Notes under the pieces: model-generated | Seen by the model: only the letters and a program-made list of their open reading frames with translations | Databases searched by the model: none | Told to the model about the DNA's origin: nothing | Part shown: piece after piece, positions 42,159 to 51,492 of the stretch | How the letters are laid out: the number at the start of each line of letters is the position of its first letter | How positions within the stretch are numbered: position 1 is the stretch's first letter | Position numbers and translations under genes: made by a program | Source of the DNA: Streptomyces coeruleorubidus | GTDB taxonomy: Bacteria; Actinomycetota; Actinomycetes; Streptomycetales; Streptomycetaceae | Length of the DNA stretch: 64,000 nt | Direction of reading: 5' to 3' | Assembly: GCF_028885415.1 (NCBI RefSeq) | Contig: NZ_CP118527.1 | Coordinates: 1,922,001 to 1,986,000 of the forward strand

Positions 42159-43136
42159 TCAGCCCTTGGCCACGGCCCGCAGCCGGTCCACCACGTCGGC
42201 CCGCAGCTCCGCCGGCTCCAGGACGACCACGTCAGGCCCGAACTCCACCAGCCAGGCGTCCAGCCCGTGGCCGTACGGAATCTCCAACTCGTCCCAGCCG
42301 TCACCGAGTTCCCGAACGGAGGTGGCCTTCGCCCGAAGGGGGTACCCCGCGTCCGGGCGCAGCCGGATCCGCGCCGAGCGGTCGGTGATCTCCCCGGCCC
42401 AGCTCGCGACGGTCTCACGGACCGTGACGACGTCCGGCACGTCAGCGGTGTACCGGCCGCCGCGCGAGCGGACCTTGCCGGTGATCCGGGACAGCCGGAA
42501 GACCCGCTCGGCACCCCGGTCGCGGTCCCAGCCCGCCAGGTACCAGTGGCCCCGCCAGCACTCCAGCGCCCACGGCTCCACATGCCGCTGCTCGGGGCGG
42601 ACGGCGGTGGCCTTGCGATAGTCGAACACGACGGGCCGGCGGTCCCGGCAGGCGAGCATCAGCGGCTCGAACGCCGCCTCGTGCACGGGGATGCGCGGTT
42701 CCAGCGCGCCGTGCGCCCCGTAGGGGTCGACGTCCTCGGGGAGTCCCGCCGCGCGCAGCTTCTGCAGGGCGCCGCTGGCGGCGCCGGCGAGCCGGGCCTG
42801 CTGCCACACCTTGGCGGCGAGCCCGAGCGCGGCGGCCTCCTCGGCGTCCAGGGTGATGGGCGGGAGGCGGTTGCTGTCACGGCGGGCCAGATAGCCGACC
42901 TCGCCGTCGAGGCTCTCGACGGTCTCGATGACCAGTCCGAGTTCGCGCAGGTCGTCCTTGTCGCGCTCGAACATGCGGTTGAAGGAGTCGTCGTTGCCGC
43001 CCGCGCCGTTGCCCGGTCCGAAGGCCTCGACGTAGGCCTCGATGGAGTCGCGCAGCTCGCGCTTGCTGAGCGGCCGCCGCGTCCCGAGCAGACACAGCGC
43101 CAGATTCATCAGCCGCTCGGCCTTGGCAATGGCCAT
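42159..43136 (-). CDS. pafB: WYL-domain transcriptional regulator PafB
   Basis: A 325-residue partner of PafC. The N-terminal winged helix MAIAKAERLMNLALCLLGTR begins at ATG 43136 and includes LSKRELRDSIEAYVEAFGPG. The WYL domain spans about 145-215 (RRPVVFDYRKATAVRPEQRH), and a WCX domain follows. The gene is upstream of pafC in an operon and separated from the FKBP gene by a strong hairpin, so it has its own promoter. A second upstream in-frame start is rejected because it runs into that hairpin. Confidence 0.92.
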   Translation of the reverse strand: MAIAKAERLMNLALCLLGTRRPLSKRELRDSIEAYVEAFGPGNGAGGNDDSFNRMFERDKDDLRELGLVIETVESLDGEVGYLARRDSNRLPPITLDAEEAAALGLAAKVWQQARLAGAASGALQKLRAAGLPEDVDPYGAHGALEPRIPVHEAAFEPLMLACRDRRPVVFDYRKATAVRPEQRHVEPWALECWRGHWYLAGWDRDRGAERVFRLSRITGKVRSRGGRYTADVPDVVTVRETVASWAGEITDRSARIRLRPDAGYPLRAKATSVRELGDGWDELEIPYGHGLDAWLVEFGPDVVVLEPAELRADVVDRLRAVAKG

Positions 43137-43209
43137 CGACGCGCTTCGCCTCCCTATGGTGCTTGACGACGACGACCGTACCGCTCCACGGTGGCCCGGC
43201 AAAAGCCGA

Positions 43210-43237
43210 GGGCCCATGCCCGAACAGGCATGGGCCC
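43210..43237 (-). terminator. Terminator between FKBP and pafB
   Basis: A perfect 11-bp stem, GGGCCCATGCC (43210-43220) with GGCATGGGCCC (43227-43237), and a 6-nt loop lie 28 nt past the FKBP stop. On the reverse strand, CTTTTGCC follows. Confidence 0.85.
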
Positions 43238-43265
43238 CACGTGATCGAGTCTGTTCGGATCCTGC

Positions 43266-43637
43266 TCAGACCCCGAGCAGGTCGACCACGAAGATCAGCG
43301 TCTCGCCGGGCTTGATCAGAGGGGACGGGCTCTGGTTGCCGTAGGCGAGGTGGGCGGGAATGGTCAGCTGGCGGCGGCCGCCGACCTTCATGCCCTGCAC
43401 GCCCTGGTCCCAGCCCTTGATGACCCGGCCGCCGCCCAGCGGGAAGCGGAAGGGGGTGCCGCGGTTCCAGCTGGCGTCGAACTCCTCGCCCGTGCTGAAG
43501 GAGACACCGACGTAGTGCACGGTGACGGTCTGGCCCGCCTGCGCGACCGGGCCGTCGCCTTCCCAGATGTCCTTGATCTCGAGGTCCGCCGGGGGCTCGC
43601 CGCCCGGGAAGTCGATCTCGGGCTTGTCGATGCTCAC
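43266..43637 (-). CDS. FKBP-type peptidyl-prolyl isomerase, cytoplasmic
   Basis: A 123-residue single FKBP domain catalysing cis-trans isomerisation of proline peptide bonds. VTVHYVGVSFSTGEEFDASW, VIKGWDQGVQGMKVGGRRQL and IPAHLAYGNQ are the canonical active-site strands. No signal peptide is present. It is downstream of a lipoprotein FKBP on the same strand with a 61-nt gap. Confidence 0.95.
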   Translation of the reverse strand: MSIDKPEIDFPGGEPPADLEIKDIWEGDGPVAQAGQTVTVHYVGVSFSTGEEFDASWNRGTPFRFPLGGGRVIKGWDQGVQGMKVGGRRQLTIPAHLAYGNQSPSPLIKPGETLIFVVDLLGV

Positions 43638-43698
43638 GTCTAACGCTCCTGCTTGTCTGCGGAAAGGCGAACACGCACAGTCTTACATCCCACGCGCG

Positions 43699-44700
43699 TC
43701 ACAGCTTCGCGAGGATGTCCACCGAGAAGACCAGCGTGGAGTCCTTCTTGATGCCGCTGCCCTGCGGCGGGTTGTCCCCGTAGCCCAGCTCCGGCGGGAT
43801 GACGATGAGGACGCGGCTGCCGACCTTCTTGCCGGTCAGGCCCTGCGCCCAGCCCTTGACGACCTGCTGGAGCGAGAACGACACCAGCTGCTTGTTGGCG
43901 TACGACGAGTCGAACTCCTTGCCGCCGTCCCACAGCACGCCCTTGTACTGCACGAGGACGCTGTTGTCGGCGGCGACCTCCTCGCCGTCGCCCTCCAGGA
44001 CGTACTCCGCGACGAGCTTCTTCGGCGCGGCCGACTTGGGCACCTCGATGGAGGGCGCCTTGCCGTCGGTGTTGGTGCCGACCTTGGGCAGTTCCGCGTT
44101 GTCCTGCGGGACCTCCTTGCCCTTGGCGGAGCTCTTGGCGTTGAACGTGTCCTGCACGTCGACGACGAAGACCAGGGTGTCGGTGCCCTTGATGCCCGCC
44201 TGCGGGTTGCCCTGCGAGCCGTAGCCCCAGGTGGGCGGGACGGCCATCTCGACGCGGCTGCCGGCCTTCTTGCCGGCCAGCGCGTACCGCCAGCCGTCGA
44301 TGATCTGGCCCTGGGCGAGCTGGATGGCCAGGCGGGCCTTGCGGTCGTAGGAGTTGTCGAAGACCTTGGCGGTGTTCCAGACCTGGCCCAGGTAGTGCGC
44401 GACGACGAAGTCGTTCTCCGCGATGGCCTTGCCGCTGCCCGCGACCAGGGTCTTCACCGCGAGCTGCTTCGACGGCTCTCCGCTGCCCTTGGCGACCGTC
44501 GGCTTCTCGTCGAACTTCGTGCCCGCGGTGACCGCCGGCAGCGGACCGTCGACGATCTTCGGCGGCGGGGCCGCGGACGGGGCCGACGGCGAGGGCGACG
44601 GGCTGTCGCTGGCCTTGCTCGAGTCGGACTTGTCGTCGCCGCAGGCGGCGAGCGTGGCAAGTCCAGCGGGTACGGAGATGAGAAGTGAGCGTCGGCGCAC
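43699..44700 (-). CDS. Lipoprotein with two FKBP-type isomerase domains
   Basis: A 333-residue extracytoplasmic protein. An Arg-rich signal peptide (RRRSLLISVPAGLATLAAC) ends in a lipobox with the lipidated Cys near residue 19. A Ser/Pro-rich linker is followed by two FKBP domains: about 75-180 (VVAHYLGQVWNTAKVFDNSY) and 230-333 (VLVQYKGVLWDGGKEFDSSY). The N-terminal RRRSLL resembles but does not match a Tat motif. GTG 44700 follows GAGG at 8 nt; a longer frame upstream has no ribosome site. Probably assists folding outside the membrane. Confidence 0.9.
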   Translation of the reverse strand: MRRRSLLISVPAGLATLAACGDDKSDSSKASDSPSPSPSAPSAAPPPKIVDGPLPAVTAGTKFDEKPTVAKGSGEPSKQLAVKTLVAGSGKAIAENDFVVAHYLGQVWNTAKVFDNSYDRKARLAIQLAQGQIIDGWRYALAGKKAGSRVEMAVPPTWGYGSQGNPQAGIKGTDTLVFVVDVQDTFNAKSSAKGKEVPQDNAELPKVGTNTDGKAPSIEVPKSAAPKKLVAEYVLEGDGEEVAADNSVLVQYKGVLWDGGKEFDSSYANKQLVSFSLQQVVKGWAQGLTGKKVGSRVLIVIPPELGYGDNPPQGSGIKKDSTLVFSVDILAKL

Positions 44701-44830
44701 TGTGGGGGCCTCGTAATCGGTCGATCTCGTTGATGGCGTGCGCGCAACTCTACGGCGTGAGCAGGGCGCCGTACTCGTAACGTACGGCGCCCGTGTGACG
44801 TTCCGGCGATTTCCCCGCCGGCGCATTTCC

Positions 44831-46192
44831 TCACATTCCGGCGATCAGCTTCTCCACCCGGTCGTCCACCGAACGGAACGGGTCCTTGCACAACACGGTG
44901 CGCTGGGCCTGGTCGTTGAGCTTGAGGTGAACCCAGTCGACCGTGAAGTCACGGCGCTGTTCCTGGGCGCGCCGGATGAAGTCGCCGCGCAGCCGGGCCC
45001 GAGTGGTCTGCGGCGGAACGGACTTGCCCTCGAAGATCTTCAAGTCGTTGCAGATACGCGCCGCCTGCCCCTTCTTCTCGAGCAGGTAGTACAGGCCACG
45101 ACGGCGGTGGATGTCGTGGTAGGCGAGGTCTATCTGCGCGACACGCGGATGCGACATGGTCATGTTGTGCTTGGCCCGGTACCGCTCGAGGAGCTTGTAC
45201 TTCATGACCCAGTCGATCTCGGTGCCGATGCGGTCGAGGTCCTCGGTCTCGATCGCGTCCAGGGTGCGGCCCCACAGCTCCAGGACCTGCTCCACGGTGC
45301 CGGTGCGGATGCCGCGGCGCTCGCAGAAGTCCACGGCCTTCTCGTAGTACTCGCGCTGCACCTCCAGGGCGGAGGCCTCGCGTCCGCTGGCCAGGCGGAC
45401 CTTGCGGCGGCCGGTGATGTCGTGGCTGACCTCGCGGATCGCCCGGATCGGGTTCTCCAGGGTGAGGTCCCGCATCACCGTGCCCGCCTCGATCATGCGC
45501 AGCACCAGGTCGGTGGCGCCGACCTTGAGCAGCATGGTCGTCTCGGACATGTTGGAGTCGCCCACGATGACGTGCAGGCGGCGGTAGCGCTCGGCGTCCG
45601 CGTGCGGCTCGTCACGCGTGTTGATGATCGGCCGGGATCGGGTCGTCGCCGAGGAGACGCCCTCCCAGATGTGCTCGGCCCGCTGGCTGACGCAGTACAC
45701 GGCACCGCGCGGCGTCTGGAGCACCTTGCCCGCGCCGCACAGCAACTGCCGTGTGACCAGGAACGGAATCAGAATGTCCGCGAGCCGGGAGAACTCCCCG
45801 TGCCGGGCGACCAGATAGTTCTCGTGGCAGCCGTAGGAGTTGCCCGCCGAATCGGTGTTGTTCTTGAAGAGGTAGACGTCGCCCGCGATTCCCTCCTCGT
45901 GCAGGCGTCGTTCGGCGTCCACCAGGAGTCCTTCGAGAATGCGCTCGCCCGCTTTGTCGTGGGTGACCAGTTCGATCACGTTGTCACATTCCGGTGTGGC
46001 GTATTCCGGATGTGAGCCCACGTCGAGATAGAGGCGGGCGCCGTTTCGCAGAAAGACATTGCTGCTGCGGCCCCATGACACGACACGGCGGAAGAGGTAC
46101 CGCGCCACCTCGTCAGGAGACAGGCGGCGCTGTCCCCTGAACGTGCACGTGACGCCGTACTCGTTCTCCAGCCCGAAAATGCGGCGGTCCAT
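44831..46192 (-). CDS. pafA: Pup--protein ligase PafA
   Basis: A 453-residue carboxylate-amine ligase that attaches the C-terminal glutamate of Pup to lysines of target proteins, using ATP. It is related to glutamine synthetase: [13 protein letters not shown] at the N-terminus, [38 protein letters not shown] and [19 protein letters not shown]. The start ATG 46192 is preceded by TAATGT at 6 nt, suggesting a leaderless message. Dop, its paralogue, is encoded 5 kb away. The gene lies 9 nt downstream of the MFS gene. Confidence 0.96.
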   Translation of the reverse strand: MDRRIFGLENEYGVTCTFRGQRRLSPDEVARYLFRRVVSWGRSSNVFLRNGARLYLDVGSHPEYATPECDNVIELVTHDKAGERILEGLLVDAERRLHEEGIAGDVYLFKNNTDSAGNSYGCHENYLVARHGEFSRLADILIPFLVTRQLLCGAGKVLQTPRGAVYCVSQRAEHIWEGVSSATTRSRPIINTRDEPHADAERYRRLHVIVGDSNMSETTMLLKVGATDLVLRMIEAGTVMRDLTLENPIRAIREVSHDITGRRKVRLASGREASALEVQREYYEKAVDFCERRGIRTGTVEQVLELWGRTLDAIETEDLDRIGTEIDWVMKYKLLERYRAKHNMTMSHPRVAQIDLAYHDIHRRRGLYYLLEKKGQAARICNDLKIFEGKSVPPQTTRARLRGDFIRRAQEQRRDFTVDWVHLKLNDQAQRTVLCKDPFRSVDDRVEKLIAGM

Positions 46193-46198
46193 GAGGGA

Positions 46199-46204
46199 AC
46201 ATTA
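46199..46204 (-). promoter_or_regulatory. -10 box of a likely leaderless pafA promoter, overlapping the MFS stop codon
   Basis: The reverse strand reads TAATGT (46204-46199), then TCCCTC and the pafA ATG. Its first three bases are also the TAA stop of the upstream MFS gene. No good -35 box is visible. Confidence 0.45.
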
Positions 46205-47461
46205 CGCCCGATCCCCTGAACTGAAACGGGGTTCGACGGCACGGTTTGGATCATTTTCCGAACCGGCGGCAACCACCGCTCCCCCACCGGGAGCTGCGAG
46301 TACCCGCCCCGTGGCGGTCAAAACCAGCAGGGACACGCCACCCGCGGCACCCGGCACGGCGAAGCCCCACAGGGCCCCGCCCGCCTCTACGACGGGCCCC
46401 GCGACGCCCGTTCCGACCGAGTGGCCCACCGTGAACGTCGTCACCAGCCAGGAGAACGCCTCGGTGACCGTGCCGCGCGGCGCGTGCCGGTCGACCAGGA
46501 CGAACGCGCAGGCGATGGCGGGCGCGAGGAAGACCCCGGCGAGCGCGGTCAGCGCCACCATGGGCACCGCGTCCGGCATCAGCATCAGCGGCAGGTAACA
46601 CACCACCAGAAGGGCCACCAGCACCCGCAGTCGCCGCGCGGGCTCACCGGCCCACTGCCGGGCCCCGTAGACGGAGCCGCCGACCAGCGCCCCGAACCCC
46701 AGAGCCGCCATCAGCCAGCCGTACACGACGTCGCCGCCGTGCTCGTCCGCGTAGGGCACCGAGGCGACGGTGATGGACCCGAGCGCCATCCCTATGAACA
46801 GGAACGCCGCCAGCAGCGCGACCAGCCCCGCCGAGCGCAGCGCGCCGAGCCAGTGCGCCTCGCGCGGCGCCGACCGCCACGCGCGCGAGGGCGGCGACAC
46901 GACCACGGACAGCGCCCCCAGCACCCCGACCACGTTCAGCACGAGCAGCGCGGCCTGGGCGGACCACAGGGACACGCACAGCGTCACGAGCAGCGGCCCG
47001 ACGGTGAACATCACCTCCTGGGCCACGGCGTCCATGGCGTACGCGGTGTGCACGTGTTCCTCCTTGCGGAGGACGGACGACCACAGAGCCCGCAGCCCGC
47101 CCTCCAGGGGCGGCGTGAAGAGCCCGGCGGCGGCCACGGCGGCATAGGCGAGGGGCAGCGACCCGATCCCGCCGAAGGCGAAGACGGCCATGGCGAGCCC
47201 GGAGAGGACGGCCGCCGGCAGCTGCACACGCGGCTGCCCGCGCAGGTCCACGAGCCGACCCAGCACCGGCTGCCCCACGGCGTTGGCGACGCCGTACACG
47301 CCCGCCAGCGCCCCCGCGAGGCTGTACGAACCACCTTCGGCCCGCACGAACAGCAGGATCGCGATGGCCGCCGTGGCATTGGGCAGCCGGCCCACGAGCG
47401 TGCCGACGAGCAGCCGGGCGGCGTGTCGCGCCCGAAGGATCTCCAGGTATCCCGTAGCCAT
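46202..47461 (-). CDS. Major facilitator superfamily transporter
   Basis: A 419-residue membrane protein with about 12 predicted helices, including VFAFGGIGSLPLAYAAVAAA and FLFIGMALGSITVASVPYAD, and loop motifs of the MFS such as GRLVDLRGQPRVQ (motif A-like). It is divergent from the LacI regulator with only 46 bp between starts. A symmetric operator fills that gap, so it is very probably controlled by that regulator. Substrate is unknown; drug or sugar efflux are both possible. Confidence 0.88.
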   Translation of the reverse strand: MATGYLEILRARHAARLLVGTLVGRLPNATAAIAILLFVRAEGGSYSLAGALAGVYGVANAVGQPVLGRLVDLRGQPRVQLPAAVLSGLAMAVFAFGGIGSLPLAYAAVAAAGLFTPPLEGGLRALWSSVLRKEEHVHTAYAMDAVAQEVMFTVGPLLVTLCVSLWSAQAALLVLNVVGVLGALSVVVSPPSRAWRSAPREAHWLGALRSAGLVALLAAFLFIGMALGSITVASVPYADEHGGDVVYGWLMAALGFGALVGGSVYGARQWAGEPARRLRVLVALLVVCYLPLMLMPDAVPMVALTALAGVFLAPAIACAFVLVDRHAPRGTVTEAFSWLVTTFTVGHSVGTGVAGPVVEAGGALWGFAVPGAAGGVSLLVLTATGRVLAAPGGGAVVAAGSENDPNRAVEPRFSSGDRA

Positions 47462-47478
47462 GTCCCCGCCCTAGGTTT

Positions 47479-47505
47479 TACGTATAACTTCGGCTCCCAT
47501 ACGTA
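47479..47505. promoter_or_regulatory. Inverted-repeat operator in the MFS/LacI divergent promoter
   Basis: TACGTAT (47479-47485) and ATACGTA (47499-47505) are perfect inverted arms around 13 bp. The site covers more than half of the 46-bp gap between the two starts, so a bound LacI protein would block both promoters. Confidence 0.65.
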
Positions 47506-47507
47506 CC

Positions 47508-48566
47508 ATGGCCGCTGTTCACGAGTCCAGACGAAGGAGCAGCCCCACGGTGGCACGAGGCAGCACCCGCCCCACGAGCCGGGACGTCGCCCAGGCCGCC
47601 GGCGTCTCCCAGGCGGCGGTCTCCCTGGTCCTCGGGGACAAGTGGCGCGGCCGCGTCTCGGAGGCGACCGCTCAGCGGGTCCGCGAGGCCGCCCGCGACC
47701 TGGGCTACCGCCCGAACCTGGCCGCCCGCAACCTGCGCCTGGGCCGCACCCGCACGGTCCTCCTGGTGGTCCCGGCGCTGACCACCGAGTTCTTCGCCGG
47801 CGTCTACACGGGCGCGGCTCGCGTCGCCGCCGAGCACGGATTCGGCGTGGTCCTCTACCCCTCCCCCGAGGGCATCGGCCCCGCCCGTGACCCCTTCGCC
47901 TCGGCCCAGGCCGCTCTGGACGGCGTCATCGCCTCCTCCATGGCCGCGGACGCGCTCACCGCGATCCGCGGCGAGGCACTGCCCCTGGTGATGCTGGACA
48001 GCGACCCGGCCGGAAGCCTGGGCGCGGCGACGGTGAACCTGGACATCGCCGACGGTGTCCGCCAGGTCGCGGAACACCTGCTGTCCCTCGGCCACCGCCG
48101 CTTCCTCCACCTCGCGGCGGACATACCGTCCTGGACCTTCGAGGTACGCGCCCGGGAGCTGGCCGCTCGCCTGGCCGAGGTGCCCGGTACGTCCGTGCGC
48201 ACGGCCCGCTCACCGATCTCCATCGAGGGCGCGGTGGCCGCGGCCGAAACCGCGCTCTCGGAGCCCGGCCCCCGCCCTACGGCCGTGATCTGCGACGACG
48301 ACCATCTGGCCGCCGGCACGTACAAGGCAGCTCGCCGCCTGGGCCTGCGCGTCCCGGACGACCTGTCGGTCACCGGCCTGGACGATCTGGCCCTGGCCAC
48401 GGCGATCGACCCGGAGCTGACCACGGTCCGCCTGGACGCCGAGCTGTTCGGTGAACGGGGCATGCGGGCGTTGCTGGCCGTCCTGGAGGGCCGTGAGCCC
48501 GAGGGCGGGGACATCCCGGTACGGCTGGTGGTACGGGGCTCTACGGCACCACCGGGCTTGCCGTAG
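47508..48566 (+). CDS. LacI-family transcriptional regulator
   Basis: A 352-residue repressor-type regulator. The helix-turn-helix TSRDVAQAAGVSQAAVSLVL (about 23-42) is followed by the hinge AARNLRLGRTRT and a periplasmic-binding-protein-like effector domain (about 75-345; LDGVIASSMAADALTAIRG, AVICDDDHLAAGTYKAARRL). ATG 47508 gives a 14-residue extension before VARGSTRP, a GTG (47550) that is a possible alternative start. It is divergent from the MFS transporter. The effector, likely a sugar or nucleoside, is unknown. Confidence 0.9.
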   Translation: MAAVHESRRRSSPTVARGSTRPTSRDVAQAAGVSQAAVSLVLGDKWRGRVSEATAQRVREAARDLGYRPNLAARNLRLGRTRTVLLVVPALTTEFFAGVYTGAARVAAEHGFGVVLYPSPEGIGPARDPFASAQAALDGVIASSMAADALTAIRGEALPLVMLDSDPAGSLGAATVNLDIADGVRQVAEHLLSLGHRRFLHLAADIPSWTFEVRARELAARLAEVPGTSVRTARSPISIEGAVAAAETALSEPGPRPTAVICDDDHLAAGTYKAARRLGLRVPDDLSVTGLDDLALATAIDPELTTVRLDAELFGERGMRALLAVLEGREPEGGDIPVRLVVRGSTAPPGLP

Positions 48567-49067
48567 CTGCTCGGCGCCGCTGCCGGGGCGGGGTGCGTCC
48601 GCAACCGGGCGGAGCGAGGTGCCGGCAGCGGCTGCTGGTGCCGGGTGGGCCCGCAACCCGGCGGAGCGGGGCGCCTCCCCCAAGCTCTCGGCTTCGCCCG
48701 AGCAGGGGGTACCCCCATCGCCCACCCGTGCCGCCCTTAGCGGCACGATTGCCCGCAGCTGGGCGGATCACCGGCCCGCAGCTAGGCGGACCGCACTCGC
48801 CCACGGCGGGAAGGGGACGAGTCGGGGGGTGTCTGCCCGCAGCGGTTGGCGCGTCAACGGACAGTCAGTCGGTATCCAACCCCATCGCGCCGTTCCGAGG
48901 ACGGACACCCCCGACCCGTCCCCGACCCACCGCACCCCGGTAGGCGCTACGCGCACCCCCACCGAAGCCGCACAGGCCGCCGCAGGCACCCGGCACAACC
49001 GCCGGAGACAGCCGCGCGCCCCGACCACGGAACGGCCAGGGCGCGCGGCAGTGGATGAAGTGGACGA
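48567..49067. repeat. Gene-free region with degenerate Streptomyces repeats
   Basis: About 500 bp without a supported gene. It contains several related units of the form CCCGCAAC/GC-x-GGCGGA near 48599, 48649, 48752, 48776 and 48835. A hairpin-rich module at 48675-48717 (CTCCCCCAAGCTCTCGGCTT then CGCCCGAGCAGGGGG) is a common Streptomyces intergenic repeat. It lies between the LacI and prcA stops, which converge, and could terminate both transcripts. Confidence 0.6.
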
Positions 49068-49844
49068 TTACTCGTCGTTCCCGGACGCCTCCGCCTCGGC
49101 TTCAGCGTTCGCATCCGCCTCGGCCTCCGACGCCGTGGTCGCCCCGTCCGCCTCCAGCAGCCGGCCCAGCTGGCGCCCACTGATCCGCTTGAACTTGCGC
49201 TTCTGCGGTCGCGTACGGTCCAGCACCGCCACTTCCAGCCGCTCCGCGGGAATCTCGCGCTCGCTGCCGTTGGTGTCACGGGACAGGGACTGCACCGCCA
49301 GCTTCAGCGCCTCGGCCAGCGTCATACCGTCCCGGTGGCGCTGGTCCAGGTAGCTGCTGATCTGCTCCGCGTTGCCGCCCACCGCGACCGCGCCGTGCTC
49401 GTCCACGATGGAGCCGTCATGCGGCAGCCGGTAGATCTGGTCCTGCTCGGTCGTCTCCCCGACCTCGGCGACGACCAGCTCCACCTCGTACGGCTTCTCC
49501 CCGACACTCGAGAAGATCGTGCCCAGCGTCTGCGCGTACACGTTCGCCAGGCCCCGGGCCGTCACATCGCCCCGGTCGTAGGTGTAACCCCGCAGGTCGG
49601 CGTAGCGGACACCACCGATCCGCAGGTTCTCGTACTCGTTGTACTTACCGGCGGCCGCGAAACCGATCCGGTCGTAGATCTCGCTGAACTTGTGCAGCGC
49701 ACGGGACGGGTTCTCACCGACGAACACGATGCCGTCGGCGTACTGCAGCACGACCAGGCTGCGACCACGGGCGATGCCCTTCCGGGCGTACTCCGCCCGG
49801 TCGGCCATCTGCTGCTGGGGTGAGACATAGAACGGCGTCGACAC
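49068..49844 (-). CDS. prcA: 20S proteasome alpha subunit
   Basis: A 258-residue alpha-type subunit forming the outer rings of the 20S core that gate substrate entry and dock Arc. The N-terminus [20 protein letters not shown] and [20 protein letters not shown] are characteristic. There is no catalytic Thr, as expected. The C-terminus is an Ala/Glu/Asp-rich tail. GTG 49844 starts 69 nt after prcB in the same direction. Confidence 0.97.
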   Translation of the reverse strand: MSTPFYVSPQQQMADRAEYARKGIARGRSLVVLQYADGIVFVGENPSRALHKFSEIYDRIGFAAAGKYNEYENLRIGGVRYADLRGYTYDRGDVTARGLANVYAQTLGTIFSSVGEKPYEVELVVAEVGETTEQDQIYRLPHDGSIVDEHGAVAVGGNAEQISSYLDQRHRDGMTLAEALKLAVQSLSRDTNGSEREIPAERLEVAVLDRTRPQKRKFKRISGRQLGRLLEADGATTASEAEADANAEAEAEASGNDE

Positions 49845-49913
49845 CGGTTATCCGTCCCTCTCTTGAAGATTCCGTCGGTTCACTGGACCACCCTCATGAA
49901 GACAGCCCGCCGC

Positions 49914-50759
49914 TCACAGCAGCGCGGCCCGCGGACCGTCGGGCTGCTCCAGACGCCGCTCCAGAACCGAGCGCGCGATCTCGGAAGACTCGGTCTCGGA
50001 GAGCCGGCGGAAGCCGTCCTCGGTGATCACGGTGACGATGGGATAGATCCGGCGGGCGACATCGGGACCACCGGTCGCCGAGTCGTCGTCTGCCGCGTCG
50101 TAGAGCGCCTGAACCACGAGCGTCGTGGCCTCGGCCTCGCTGAGGTCCTCCCGGAAGAGCTTCTTCATCGCGCCGCGAGCGAAGATCGAACCGGAACCCG
50201 TGGCCGCGTAACCCTGCTCCTCGGAGCGCCCGCCCGTGACGTCGTAGGAGAAGATCCGCCCCTTCTCCCGGTCCACGTCGTACCCGGCGAACAGCGGCAC
50301 GACGGCCAGGCCCTGCATGGCCATGCCGAGGTTGGATCGGATCATCGTCGACAGCCGGTTCGCCTTGCCCTCCAGCGACAGCTGCGCGCCCTCGACCTTC
50401 TCGAAGTGCTCCAGCTCCAGCTGGAACAGCTTCACCATCTCCACGGCCAGACCCGCCGTACCGGCGATGCCCACGGCCGAGTACTCGTCGGCCGGGAAGA
50501 CCTTCTCGATGTCCCGCTGCGCGATGACGTTGCCCATGGTGGCCCGCCGGTCACCGGCGAGCACGACGCCGCCGGGGAACGTCACGGCCACGATCGTCGT
50601 GCCGTGCGGTGCCTCGATCGCGCCCTGCACCGGCGGCAACTTCTTGTTGCCCGGCAGCAGTTCGGGCTGGTGATCGGACAGGAAGTCCATGAAGGAGGCA
50701 GACCCTGGCGTCAGGAAGGCAGCTGGTAGACGCCCGGTGCTACGAGTGTTGGCTTCCAC
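49914..50759 (-). CDS. prcB: 20S proteasome beta subunit (catalytic)
   Basis: A 281-residue precursor. GTG 50759 follows GGAAGGA. A 53-residue propeptide is removed autocatalytically at [10 protein letters not shown], exposing the nucleophile Thr54. Conserved residues of the N-terminal nucleophile fold follow, including GDRRATMGN and the Lys of [10 protein letters not shown]. It forms the inner rings of the 20S proteasome with PrcA. An upstream extension of the frame has no ribosome site. Confidence 0.97.
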   Translation of the reverse strand: MEANTRSTGRLPAAFLTPGSASFMDFLSDHQPELLPGNKKLPPVQGAIEAPHGTTIVAVTFPGGVVLAGDRRATMGNVIAQRDIEKVFPADEYSAVGIAGTAGLAVEMVKLFQLELEHFEKVEGAQLSLEGKANRLSTMIRSNLGMAMQGLAVVPLFAGYDVDREKGRIFSYDVTGGRSEEQGYAATGSGSIFARGAMKKLFREDLSEAEATTLVVQALYDAADDDSATGGPDVARRIYPIVTVITEDGFRRLSETESSEIARSVLERRLEQPDGPRAALL

Positions 50760-50955
50760 GCGATTCCTTCCACGTATGCGACAGCCCGCCCTGTGACGTC
50801 GGGCCGATCCTTGGAACAACCCCGGTCCGGTTGCGACCGGGGGCACGGTATGCCTCGGACCCTACCCGTCCTTCGGCGGTGATCCACATGCCCGGCGGGA
50901 CCAACTCCGCCGGAGCGACGCCGCACTTCCCGCAGCACACATGCAGGCGGGCCAC
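50740..50955 (-). CDS. Possible small cysteine-containing protein between pup and prcB
   Basis: A 71-residue reading frame starting [20 protein letters not shown], with a CCxxC knuckle, overlapping the prcB start by 20 nt in another frame. S. coelicolor has an extra gene (SCO1645) at this position; I cannot show that this frame is its homologue or a remnant of it. There is a GTG start a few codons upstream as an alternative. The remainder of the pup-prcB gap (50956-51095) shows nothing else. Confidence 0.35.
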   Translation of the reverse strand: MARLHVCCGKCGVAPAELVPPGMWITAEGRVGSEAYRAPGRNRTGVVPRIGPTSQGGLSHTWKESRGSQHS

Positions 50956-51095
50956 CGGGCTCCGGACGCCACCGACACCCGGAGCGCCGCACGCGAAGGC
51001 ATCACATCACTCACTGCCCCGCGCACAGCGCTCCGCGCTCCGCCCGTCCGTCACCCGTGCACCCCATTCACCTTCGGATTGAAGGCACAGGCGCC

Positions 51096-51314
51096 TTACT
51101 GGCCACCCTTCTGCACGAAGGAGCGCACGAAGTCCTCGGCGTTCTCCTCGAGGACGTCGTCGATCTCGTCCAGAACCGAGTCCACGTCGTCGCTCAGCTT
51201 CTCCTGACGCTCCTTGAGGTCCTCGGAAGCCTGCGTCTCTGCCGCCTGCTCCTCGACCTCCTCGGTGGACCGGGTGGCCTTCTGCTGTCCGCCGCCGGTG
51301 TCCTTGGTCGCCAT
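51096..51314 (-). CDS. pup: Prokaryotic ubiquitin-like protein Pup
   Basis: A 72-residue intrinsically disordered tag. MATKDTGGGQQKATRSTEEV starts the protein; the C-terminal half is the Arc-binding coiled-coil segment (DDVDSVLDEIDDVLEENAED), and it ends FVRSFVQKGGQ. The terminal Gln must be deamidated by Dop before PafA can ligate it. ATG 51314 is preceded by GGGATAT with a weak ribosome site. It lies between dop and prcB on the same strand. Confidence 0.98.
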   Translation of the reverse strand: MATKDTGGGQQKATRSTEEVEEQAAETQASEDLKERQEKLSDDVDSVLDEIDDVLEENAEDFVRSFVQKGGQ

Positions 51315-51492
51315 ATCCCTCACCCCGCTCGGTTCGCCCGACACAGTTGCTCGGTCAAGATCAGACCCTACTCGCCGGGTCTGACAATGGCCCCGCAGTT
51401 GCTCCAACGTACGGGGACCACCTCGATGATTCCCGGACCTGGGTTTTTCCACCCTGTCCGGCGGGCCCCTCCCGAGTACCCGCGTTGCGCGC

